DNA of 64,000 nucleotides from Bemisia tabaci. Its lineage: Eukaryota > Arthropoda > Insecta > Hemiptera > Aleyrodidae. Below, piece by piece: positions 11,316 through 21,092 of this stretch (positions are counted from its first letter, which is position 1; the number at the start of each line of letters is the position of its first letter). Made by a program: the position numbers and the translations under genes. The notes beneath the pieces are model-generated. The model made no database searches, was not told the DNA's origin, and was given only the letters and a program-made list of their open reading frames with translations. The DNA lies in contig NC_092800.1 of assembly GCF_918797505.1 (NCBI RefSeq), forward strand, positions 1,240,001-1,304,000. Reading direction: 5' to 3'.

Positions 11316-12260
11316 TATTGGCTCTGAAATTGTTCGGTGACACGAGGGCGATAGAGACATCCATGCTCGAGGCTTTTCAAATTTTCAGGGTTCAAGGGCG
11401 AGTAGAATCTGTTCTTGCATAGATCTACTCGTCAGTTCCGTCAAAGGTTGACGCCACTACCGGAATTCGAACCCGTGACCTATTGACCTGAAGTCAGGCG
11501 GTCGGGGAACTTCATTGAAAAGTGAAGAAATTCTATCAATGGCCAAAGTGTGACAGCTTTATCTCTGTTTGCGACGTTTTTGACTTATTTTAAATGTCAT
11601 ACCCATATACTTTTTTTTTCCTTTGGAAAATCAGTCAACCTAATGTCTCGACAATTTCCTTGATTTTTCTCCCCTGTAAGCAGAATATTCTGTAAAAATT
11701 CAAAGCTATAAAACTTGTCTCTCTTCGAAAAATTAAAACAGGCGTGGACATTTTGAAACACCTCATTGGAGATACGTGGTTTCGTACTGACTATCAATAT
11801 GACCGAAAACCCTGAAAAGTCATGAAATTCTATGTCTGAAAACCTTTTAATTCATTGAAAAGTAAAGAAATTTTAGGTCCGAAAATCTTGGAACGTCAAG
11901 GAATTTCGAAATCCAAGGAAACTTGCCCTAAAATGCTACCAATGAGAATTAATCGATAATGAGAGATTGAACAGACCAAAGCGATGTAAATTTTGAACTT
12001 TTTTTATTGGTTAAGGCTTTTCGACTCGATAGTCATCATCAGAGCTTTATTACATACGTCACATTTTAAAAACAAAATGTATAAAGAATTTTTCAATACT
12101 AAATAATCACAATTCATCGTATCCACTATCAAGTAGACCTCTGTAAACAAGAATTACAAGAAGTATTCTTCAATGATTATGAACAACTGGTCATCGCTCT
12201 GGTTCATTCAATCACTCATTACATTTTAGCGATGTTCGATATCAATTCACTAAATAAATC
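11316..12260. other. Repeat-derived intergenic stretch, no gene seen
   Basis: It contains a tRNA-like fragment on the minus strand (B-box-like GGTTCGAATTCC, complement of 11467-11478), probably an old SINE piece. There is a copy of the 'GAGATACGTGGTTTCG' repeat (11640-11800) and, at 12007-12052 on the minus strand, a CTGATGATGACT...CGAAAAGCC motif discussed in the findings. Confidence 0.5.
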
Positions 12261-12261
12261 T

Positions 12262-12525
12262 ACATATCGTCATCTTCGGCCAAAGTATCACAAGCGCCAT
12301 GCGACGTTTAAAAATTTCCGCCGCCATTTTATTTTTCTACAGAGAAATTGTTCAAGGAAGCTGTCCGAAAATGTGTCCAAATTTTCCTAGTACTGCCGAT
12401 AAAATTCTGTGAAATTTCCAAACAGATTCAGCCAACCATTTCTCTGTGAAAAAATAAAATGGCGGCGGAAACTTCGAAACGTCGCATGGCGCTTGTGATA
12501 CTTCGGCCAGGAGGTGACGATATAT
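12262..12525. mobile_element. Palindromic MITE with ATGGCGGC boxes in both arms
   Basis: The left arm runs TCGGCCAAAGTATCAC, AAGCGCCATGCGACG and then GCCGCCATTTTATTTTT; the right arm is the inverse, ending at GATACTTCGGCC. Each arm carries ATGGCGGC in inverse orientation. About 260 bp, no coding capacity. Confidence 0.85.
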
Positions 12526-12938
12526 CGCTTTTTCCGTGACGCAACACGAACAGCAACCATACAGCCATTCCTCGAGTTCACTTCAGCGCGCATCAAGGAA
12601 CGGACTTGTCGGATTTCGACATCCAGTGATTCAATTTGTTTTTCGTCGTTACGGCCCGGTTTTCGTCGTCGACGCAGATGAATGAGTCGTTACCGATCGT
12701 GTCCATTGTCCGAGTTTCAAGGAGGAAACTGCCGTGGTACGGAAGAGGACCGTTAGTGCGTTTCCGTATGAGCCACGATTAGCATATACTTGTATGTGTC
12801 TCGTGGCTCATCCAATAATGCTCATAGAAGTCTCGTCTACATGACATGACATGACGCGACTCGCGACGTTGTGGGCCACTCGTGCAGGAGGCCTTAAGAT
12901 GGATCCTCAGCTTTGGCGCAATGCATTCTGAGTGGGAT

Positions 12939-13102
12939 CAGCGGCGTGGCCTGAAGGATCGATTATCGATATCTTGCCATTTGAAGCTATGGTAAAGAAT
13001 CGATTACTAAGGTGTTCGCTGCGAACGCCCTGATAATCGATCTTTTTTCATAGGTTTGAGTGGCGAATCAATCGATATATCGCAAACCACGCCACGCCAC
13101 TG
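12939..13102. mobile_element. hAT-type MITE family A, copy with exact 8-bp target duplication
   Basis: Starts CAGCGGCGTGGC, ends GCCACGCCACTG. The flanks AGTGGGAT (12931-12938) and AGTGGGAT (13103-13110) form an exact 8-bp duplication, as expected for hAT transposition. The centre carries the inverse pair GGTGTTCGCTGCGAAC, shared by all complete A copies. 164 bp, non-coding. Confidence 0.92.
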
Positions 13103-13127
13103 AGTGGGATTTATTTTTTCCAAAGAG

Positions 13128-13260
13128 GAGATATCGATATGAGTCGATTTTGAGCCCAACCGGCACTTCCTCAATCGACGATTTTCTTCTGATTGAAAGT
13201 CTATACTTTACGGAACGCATCATAATCTGGTCATATCCAGTCACTTTTCGAGTCTAATGG
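13128..13260. repeat. Foldback family G, partial arm
   Basis: Resembles the left arm of the complete element at 28678-29213 (ATATCGATA...TTTGAGCCC, then GGAACGCATCATAATCTGGTCAT). No matching right arm. The next 75 bp (13310-13400, with GAGCGCATCGGA and 'AATCTGCGTAA') recur at 20996-21070. From 13420 to 14800 I see no gene; a 17-T run lies at 14538-14554. Confidence 0.5.
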
Positions 13261-14803
13261 ACCTTTTGCAAACCTCAGTCAAAATAAAAAGAAGAACTAT
13301 TCCTCATAGAAAATGGCTCGGAAATCACGACGAGCGCATCGGACAAATCTGAAATACACTCCTAACTTTACAATCTGCGTAAAAAATGTGCGCATTTTTA
13401 AGCTTCTCGCTTCAAAAACGATACTACGGCATAGGTGATCATCTCGTAAGAGGAGTCTTTCAATCTATTTATATTCTGACTGACTTTATCCAGACCAAAT
13501 TCTGTATACCGCCGTGCCGGTTGGCGACTTAAGCAGTTGAGTTCAAACGTGCAACATGTTTTGCGTTATTCAATGTTGAAGGCAAAATACCTGACAGAAA
13601 GTAACAGCTTAGTTCTCATTCCGGGACTTACCGGAAGTATGAATTTTAGAATTGCAATACTCAGAGGCGCGAAATGCCTCCGGTCACTATATCTTGTAGA
13701 AGGTAAACATGAATCTTAATTTCGTTTAATTTATTTTATTTATTTAACGTATTTTTAAGACAATGATATTTTTACATTAAAGTTTTAGGAAATATTTTTG
13801 AAAGGACAAAAAAAACACGGACTTCATTTCTGAAGATTTTCAATTTTTTCTAGATTTATTCTAATTAGTGTTTTCGAAATATGTTTTAGTGTTATTCTTT
13901 TTAAAATGTTTTCACATGAATTGTTTGTGATTTTATAATCATCATGTATTGCATTTGTAATACACCTGAAGTTGTATCTTTTTATGCGGTCTTTTCGCGT
14001 CTCGCATTTACGGTTTGGTGGACTATCAGTCAGAGGAACTGCATTAAAAGAAAAATAGAAAAATGAAAAGGACATTAACTGACTCTCTTAAAAATAGATA
14101 AAAAACTTCATTATTCAATCATTGGAATATCATTCAGGGAAAATAAAATCACAATATTAAGGTAATACTTAAGTAACATATTTTCTGTCTCAAGCATACT
14201 TCTCCTACATCCGAAAAATAATTTTGACCAAGAGTATTTAAACTCAGCAAAAGCTAGATTACTCAGGCTGTAAGTTTGAAATCAAGTTTTTTCCTAATAA
14301 AACAAATTTTAAAAATAATTTTTACACCCTGAATGCAAGAAAAATGAGCTGAAAAATGGTAGTGTCATTATGCAATTTAAATTGTGCCACATTACGTCTG
14401 AGGCACGGAATTAGCATACTTAATTCTTAAACAAGCCGAGGTTTCAATCACACAAATTGCTCACCAATCTGATTATTTCAAGGTGATTCACCAAATCAAT
14501 TAAATCAACAAACGAAACGTAGAAAGGAGTCCTGAGTTTTTTTTTTTTTTTTTTATAACTTTCAACAGAAGGATATTTAACATTGTTTCCATCATTTATG
14601 ATCTAATGATTGCCTGGATAGTCCCAGAATGTTCACAAATCATCAACCTATCGATCGTTCGCGAACCGTGCGCGCGTGGTCAGTGGGATTATTGCGCAGC
14701 TGCAACCTTGAATAATGGATTAAATAAAATTCATTGCGTCTTTACCAAAATGCGCTCCATTTTGCGTAAACCCACCGCAGCTGTGTGCGAGCGCTGCCTT
14801 TTG

Positions 14804-15056
14804 CTGCCGCGCTAAGGGAGAACGCCGTATGAGCCTTCAGGCGTTGCCAAGTTTCCCTCGATAAAAACTGAATTTACTGGAGAAATATTAAATACTTTTT
14901 TCCAAAATTTTCACACAATGTTGTGCGCAATTTAATCTAAAACATCTGAATATTTCAAGGAACAATATGCATGAATGTAGTCAAAAATACATGTTTTAAC
15001 ATAGGAAATTTGGCAACTATCGAATTTTCATACGGCGTTCTTCCTTAGCACGGCAG
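14804..15056. mobile_element. MITE family B copy, well preserved
   Basis: Ends CTGCCGCGCTAAGG and CCTTAGCACGGCAG, with AACGCCGTATGAGCC and its inverse inside. This copy gives the uninterrupted version of the site where the copy at 38622 has been split. Confidence 0.88.
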
Positions 15057-15192
15057 TATGCATTTCTAAGTAGCGCACGCATCTCGGACTTTAGCGCAAT
15101 TCCCGAGTCAAGAGCCAAAGGCGGGACTGGAGATCGAGTAGAGATTGCGCAATGCTAGAAGTATTCTGCAGTCTTGCAGGCGCTTTCTCTAA

Positions 15193-15262
15193 CTCAGAGA
15201 CTTTAACGCTGGAGTAGAAAAGTTGGATGGGTTGAAACGCGTGATACAACTATTAGCGGCTC
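15193..15262. repeat. Dispersed repeat J fragment
   Basis: Resembles two tandem units at 16490-16735 (ACTCAGAGACTTTAACGC...GTTGGATGGG...GCGTGATAC). Single partial unit. Confidence 0.5.
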
Positions 15263-15659
15263 TGGTGCTAGCACCCAGAGCTGTTATTCCGGTCGGTCTC
15301 TGCAGTGGATGTTACCAATGGTACATCTGCCATTGGTTAGAGCGCGCGTTGGTAGATGGGAATCGTCGCCATTTTCGGCTGTGGACCTTGCCATGATTTT
15401 ATTTTAATTCATTGTTTTTTCTTGTGAGCGAATGATATGTTGTGTAGTGTATTTTTGGAATCATGGTGATACTGTCGATAATTCAAAACTGAACTGTGCT
15501 TTAATCTCGTATTGAAAAAAAATGTACTTAACGTTTAAAATCTGAATTTTCAAAACGACGAGTTTTCGCGCTTTTTTGGAGGAATGCCGTGGTTGGAGCC
15601 TCCTAGTCGTACTACTTCATGGACGGATTCGTCCCTAGCGGCGTTGTTGTGTATTAATG

Positions 15660-16200
15660 CCTAAAATGCTAAGTCGGGTCCTGTTCACTCGATTTTCGTG
15701 AAAGTCGGTATACGAAGGTAATTTTCAACGGGAAATTCGAATTTTTGGTCAGATTTTCAAAATTTCAAAATCCAAGATGGCGGCCGTGGCCTAAAATGCT
15801 AAGTCTGCTCCTAGTCGCTCGATTTTCGTGAAAGTCGGTATTCGAAGGTAATTTTCAACGGGAAATTCGAATTTTTGGTCAGATTTTCAAAATTTCAAAA
15901 TCCAAGATGGCGGCCGTGGCCTAAAATGCTAAGTCTGCTCCTAGTCGCTCAATTTTCGTGAAACTCGGTATCCGGAGGTATTTTTCAACGGGAAACTCGA
16001 ATTTATGGTCAGATTTTCAAAATTTCAAAATGCAAAATGGCGGCCGTGGCCTAAAATGCTAAGTCTGCTCCTAGTCGCTCAATTTTCGTGAAACTCGGTA
16101 TCCGGAGGTATTTTTCAACGGGAAACTCGAATTTTCGGTCAGATTTTCAAAATTTCAAAATCCAAGATGGCGGCCGTGGCTTTAACTGCTAAGACTGCTG
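15660..16200. repeat. 130-bp tandem repeat, four units plus a stub
   Basis: Units begin 'CCTAAAATGCTAAGTC' at 15660, 15790, 15920 and 16050, a fixed 130-bp period, and a diverged fifth start lies at 16180. Each unit contains TTTTCGTGAAA.TCGGTAT, AATTTTCAACGGGAAA-like blocks and ends in CAAGATGGCGGCCGTGG (CAAAATGGCGGCC in unit 3). Units 3 and 4 share a separate set of substitutions. No coding frame. Confidence 0.93.
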
Positions 16201-16489
16201 ATTGTGGATAAGGACAAAGATAACATATTCGCCACTATTCACCATACTTCGTTTAAAAAAAGGAAATTCGTTCTTTTAAAAGTTAATAGCTATGAGGGCG
16301 GCTCGCGGAACGAGTCGCAAGTTCATCGCGAAGCGAGGAACTGGGGGTCCAGGGGCACTCCCCGGCTAGGCGTGACAGCTCGCACAGCTCGCTAAACACG
16401 GCTAGTAGTTTATATATGTCTTGGATATGAGCGGCCCAGAGCCGCTCTCCAGCGGCAGTGCGCTGGAGTTACTGCTTGTTCCAACTTCC

Positions 16490-16735
16490 AAGTAGGTAAA
16501 ATTGCATGTCTATAAAATGAAGGATGATACCTTTTTGACTGACTCAGAGATTTTAACGCAGGAATAGAACATTTGGATGGGGTGAAGCGCTTGATACAAT
16601 TATTCCGACTTCCAAGTAGGTAAAACCGTGAACTCTTTTTGGCGGACTGAGAGACTTTAACGGGTGAGTACAAAAGTTCTATGGGGCAGAACACGTGATA
16701 CGATAATATCACGAGTTCCAAGACGATAAAATTGC
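16490..16735. repeat. Two tandem units of repeat J
   Basis: Each unit starts near 'ACTTCCAAGTAGGTAAAA' and contains GACTGACTCAGAGATTTTAACG / GGACTGAGAGACTTTAACG and 'GATAC.AT.AT'. Units of about 115-125 bp, diverged. From 16736 to 17464 there is AT-rich sequence and no gene I can recognise. Confidence 0.6.
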
Positions 16736-17464
16736 TCCTCCACAAAATGAATGGGAAAATAGTGTTTCATATCATCCCAACTATCCGATTCGTCAACTCG
16801 AACTTTTATTTCGTATAAACAAACTAATGAGGTTAAATGAAGTAATGTAAGAAGTTCGGTTTCTTGAACCTAACGTGCGGTCATACGAATATAAAAATTG
16901 GTTTTATTCCGAAGAGCGAATGCTCAATCCACTGATTTCTGTGAACGCATATGACAAGGATGTTGATGTTTTGCAAAAATTAGCACGAACGCACCAATGA
17001 TTACAATATTAATACGAATGCGTTATATATTAAAGAAAATTACTGCGGAAGTGGTAAATTGTTTAGGAAATAACTGTTTATAAGTTGATCCATTGAAAAA
17101 ATGATCGCGGAAGCGTTAAGTTCTTGATATTTTTACGGTGAAAGCATGAAATCCTTGAAAATTAATGAAATTGCGTTCAATCATCAGAAAATTACCGTGA
17201 ACGCGCAAAATCACAGTGCGTAAGCTGATTCCCTGGTTGCTCGAGGCTTCGCAGGCCGAAGAACTTTCCGCACCCCTGTTTGCCTGAATAATTTTATTTT
17301 TTCTCTCATAAATCTACTAAATATATTCATAATTTTTTATTGTCGTACAATTGTCACCAGCAGTAATGAAAAAGCACTTATGACCGTCCACATTTGAATT
17401 GGGCCATGATCCACGGAGGTAAAATGTCCAGTAAAGCGATTTTTGTTGAGCTCCGTCTCGGAAC

Positions 17465-18240
17465 ACTGCACACCGAGAAAAAGTGTTGCTGATTTAACAT
17501 TCCGGATGTAAAAGAGTGGGACAACTCACAAAACGCTGAATGGACCACTAGACAAGGTACGAATTTCAGCACTCTGATATATGTTCCGTAACCAAAATTT
17601 CACGTAGAGCCCGATGCGCACAATGAAAATTATCGAAATCAACTCCTCACAACGATATTTAATGATTCTTGATGCGTGAATTCAAACCACCCGCTCATGA
17701 AAACTCAATGCTCTACGTGATTCACATCGCGCGCTGAACGTTATCATGACAGTCTCTGCGCGATGTAAAAATCTGGCAACCTCAATCTTGACGCTTAGGC
17801 TCAGCTATAGCACATTGCCTATAGTTCGATCAACACATGGTGGGAAATGAATATTGCTCGATTAAGAAACTTGGTGAGACCGTTGTCGTGCGCGATTTGA
17901 CTCACGTAGAGCTTTGAGTTTCTTGTGAGCGGGCAGTTCAAATTCCTCGTGACCAATGTGAAATGAAAAGGTTAATATCTTCGTTAGGAATTGGTTTCAG
18001 TGATTTTCGTCGCGCGAATCGTGTTCTACGTGAAATTTTGGTTGAGAAACATGTATCGGAATGCTTAAATTCGTACCTTGTCTAGTGATCCATTAACCGC
18101 CACAGCAGTTGGTTTTACATCTTGACATTGCTAAAGTAACTGCTGTAGCGGTTAATTCAGCGTTTTGAGAGTATGTGAGTTTTTGCACACTGTTTTAAAT
18201 CCAGAATATTGAATCAGCATCTTTTTTTCGGCGTATTTTC
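17465..18240. mobile_element. Large foldback element just downstream of TMEM17
   Basis: The left arm (from CCGAGAAAAAGTGTTGCTGA, through ACAAGGTACGAATTTCAGCA and CCAAAATTTCACGTAGAG) is inverse to the right arm (CTACGTGAAATTTTGGTTG, AAATTCGTACCTTGTCTAG, AATCAGCATC, CGG). The loop is about 130 bp. The right arm is interrupted by a 61-bp hairpin (18094-18154). The element starts about 43 bp beyond the TMEM17 stop, so the gene's 3' UTR probably lies within it. I could not place a polyadenylation site with confidence. Confidence 0.8.
18094..18154. mobile_element. 61-bp hairpin insertion inside the foldback right arm
   Basis: Perfect-looking TIR of about 17 bp, TAACCGCCACAGCAGTT against AACTGCTGTAGCGGTTA (one mismatch), around a 27-bp loop. 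The other foldback arm lacks it and shows the empty site. The flanking AT (or ATT, depending on where the end is set) is duplicated, so this is a true insertion. Confidence 0.75.
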
Positions 18241-18283
18241 CTAGTTGAGACCTCGTCTTCTGGCCCATTTCTGATCGTTGGTG

Positions 18284-18721
18284 TTAATCAGTTTTGGTGG
18301 ACGATCCTCTGGAAATGCTAGCGAGGGGGATGCGTTCGGCGTCCCGGAAGAGTTGGTCGGAGACGAGGAGGTTGCGTTGCATGTCCTCGAAGGGGTTCTC
18401 GGTGCCTCGCGGTTTGCGTCGGACGTCGTGGAAGGGGTCCTCATCGCGCGGGGCGTCGGGCGTGCTGCCGGCGGCCTCCTTGAAGGCGCCCGGCCCGGGG
18501 GCGAGGAACTGGGCCAGGTGGAACTTGTGGGCCTGGTGGGCGGCGGTCGTGCGGAGGGCCACGAAGCCGGTGCCGAGCTGGGCCAGGAGAAGGGCCACTT
18601 CCACGCCCTGCACGGCCCGCTCAACCCCCGTCGGGCGTACCCCCTCGTTGGCCAGCAGGAATAGTTGAAGGGGCAGTTGCAGCAGGAACGACAGCATCCA
18701 GAATCCGGCCAGCTCCGGGAT
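18284..18721 (-). CDS. TMEM17: TMEM17, exon 4 (last membrane segments and C-terminal tail)
   Basis: TMEM17 is a four-pass membrane protein of the MKS/B9 complex at the ciliary transition zone, where it helps gate entry of membrane proteins into cilia. This exon follows a TTTTTCAG acceptor and opens in phase 0 with IPELAGFWMLSFLLQLPL, matching vertebrate TMEM17 (PELAGFW-LS-LLQLPL, then FLL-NEG). It continues through a hydrophobic segment to the KFHLAQF block, as in vertebrates (RFHLQDF). Vertebrate TMEM17 ends soon after, whereas here about 70 further residues follow, rich in P, R, D and E (for example ENPFEDMQRN). It ends at TAA (18284-18286) with 145 codons before the stop. The exon is markedly GC-rich, so other frames also look open, but they have no family match. 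Confidence 0.92.
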   Translation of the reverse strand: MPELAGFWMLSFLLQLPLQLFLLANEGVRPTGVERAVQGVEVALLLAQLGTGFVALRTTAAHQAHKFHLAQFLAPGPGAFKEAAGSTPDAPRDEDPFHDVRRKPRGTENPFEDMQRNLLVSDQLFRDAERIPLASISRGSSTKTD

Positions 18722-19540
18722 CTGAAAAACAAGAATCACGTGTGATCTACTCATGAGTTATAAATAGACCCAAAATTATAGATCCCTCGGCGTGACCTCA
18801 ACTTAATATTCCAATATAAACTGCCTGAGCTGAACACTCTTCCCCATCAGTTTTGTACTGATCCTCATTAGAGCTCAAAATTTTGGGCTGTGATTGAAAA
18901 TGTTTGAACTTATTGGCTTTGACCCTCTCTCCCCCAAATAGTGTGGGCCCAGCACTATTTTACCACTTTGTTACGCAGTTTGAGCCACGTTTTTAGGTTT
19001 TTTTCTTTTTTTCCCCCTTGGTTTTAAGGGAGATGGTCGATAAAATCACAATTCAAGGATGGCGCTGATAAACTGCTATTTCACAGGGTTAAATCCAGCT
19101 CAGGAACTGTTGACATATGTTTTCTAAGGGTAAATTTTACGTTCTTTGCAATGAACATAACAGTTTTTTCCTCAGATAATCGTGGCTGGAGATTTGAAAC
19201 AAAGTTGCTCCTAAAATCAGTAAAAAAATGCGATTTTTCAGCTAATTTTTTTAAAAAAAAAGTTAATTTTACGACCAAAAAATTAATCTAGAAAAAACAG
19301 GAGAGAGTGATTTCGGTAGGAAATTCATGCTTTTGTTGCTGTTTTTTTTCGCGGAATGAACCGTTGAGGAGATATTCGAAAAAATCTAACTGTGGGTTTT
19401 CTCAATTGTGAAAAATTCATGATGGCGGCGCCCTGAGCACCAGACAATTTTCCTGAAATTATTATGGGCATTTTTGGACATCTTTAGCACCTAGAAATCG
19501 CAAAAAAAAAATTGGTTTGGTTCAAAGGACGAGAACCCAT

Positions 19541-19692
19541 GTTGAGCGGTGTTAGCGATATTTCCCCATATGAAGCTCTGGTTATGAATCGATAACGAAG
19601 GTGTTCGTTGCGAACACCCTGTTTATCGATCCTTTTCCATATGTTTAAATGGTGGATCCATTGATGGATCCCAAAAGCACGCCTCGCCACTG
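19541..19692. mobile_element. hAT-type MITE family A, old copy
   Basis: The right end CACGCCTCGCCACTG and the central GGTGTTCGTTGCGAACACC are preserved. The left terminus has decayed. Confidence 0.75.
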
Positions 19693-20822
19693 TTACAAAC
19701 TCATTAGGTTTGGTGGATTTTAAACCCTTACTTTCGATAATGTCCTAGACGTTCCGTGAGGAAACTCTCAAAGTTCAATTTTGGCGCGCTTTCAACTTTC
19801 TCCGATGTGAAGGGCGAACATTCTACCATCTATCGGATGTTGCGCAAATCCACTCGGTTAGTAGCTTGTTTGGCCGCGAGAGAGAGACTGTATGTTCAAT
19901 GCGTGGCAGGTTACGATCCGATGATGAAGGATTTTGAAGCCGTTTCAAAATCCATCCTCCCTTTGCATAATTATGACTTTTTTAGGGTTTGTAAAGTTTG
20001 CAAAGCCATTAAAAAGTCCGTAATATTAAAGAGCGGGTTGTAAAATCATTCGAAGCGTTCACAATTTTAATTGTCAGTGTAAAAAATCCTAAAATCGTGA
20101 TGAAGTCAGGTAAAACGTGCATTTAAGTACGGAAGAAAAATGAGATGAGTATCCCACAATATCAGGGTGTTAACTTTGCATCTTTTGGCGCTATAAAAAC
20201 TCCCGTAAATTTCGAAATGTAACTGTACATTTTTGGCAGGAGTTCAAAGTTAATGCGGAGTTCAAGGATATCGCTGTTAAAGGATGCCCGAGTTATTATC
20301 ACCCTTCGAAACGATTTAGCGTAAGCGCTCATAACATATTTTAGAGTCCCTGCACCCCACCTGCCGTATAGTGTTGGAGTCTATCGGAAGTCAACGCTCA
20401 GATTTGTCCGATGATGACTGATGACCAAAGAGTTCAACAATCCCAGCCAACTCGGCGAAAACTCATCCAGCAATGCGCGCTCACTCCAGCATATTCTTCA
20501 GTCACCGTTAGGCGAATTTTAATTTTATTTTTTCCTCAATATGTTGCTAAACAACCATCATCAGCCGAAAAATTGCGTTTGTTGTTGAATTTTATTTTCG
20601 CCTTGCTCGAATCCATTGCCTAAGCCTTGGCAGAATGAGCGCAGTTTGAACGAACTAGAACTACGAACTGGGGGGTTCGAGGAACAGGTTATAGCTAAGT
20701 TATAATAAAGTTCCTGTAACAAGTTCGCTCGAAGCCGCGCAAACCGTGTTCGCTTTGACAAGGCCTCAAATTATGGGCCTGTTGCAAACAACAGATAGAG
20801 CGAGAAGAAATGATGTTTTGTG

Positions 20823-20979
20823 CAATGGCGTGGCGTGAATTTCGATTTATCGACCGTTATGCCATTAAACAAAGAATCGGTTATTGAGGTGTTCGCTGTG
20901 AACACCCTATTTATAAATCTTTTTCGATAGGTTTAAATGGCATAACAATCGATATATCGCAATTCACGCCACGCCACTG
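20823..20979. mobile_element. hAT-type MITE family A copy
   Basis: Ends CAATGGCGTGGCGTG and CACGCCACGCCACTG. Flanks GTTTTGTG and GTTTTTTG match at 7 of 8 positions. The centre has GGTGTTCGCTGTGAACACC. Confidence 0.88.
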
Positions 20980-21092
20980 GTTTTTTGTGACAAATGACTC
21001 AAAAATCACAATGAGCGCATCGAAAAAGTCTGAAATGCACCCCTAACTTTTCAATCTGCGTAAGAAATATGCGTTACAACCCTCGCGTTATG

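Noticed and set aside
11460..11511. tRNA gene on the minus strand
   Set aside because: A B-box-like GGTTCGAATTCC and an anticodon-arm-like hairpin are present, but no A box, acceptor stem or D arm. Probably a tRNA-derived SINE remnant.
18241..18732. Long overlapping open frames on both strands opposite TMEM17 exon 4
   Set aside because: They are shadows of the GC-rich exon. Only the minus-strand frame with IPELAGFW has family similarity and correct splice phase.
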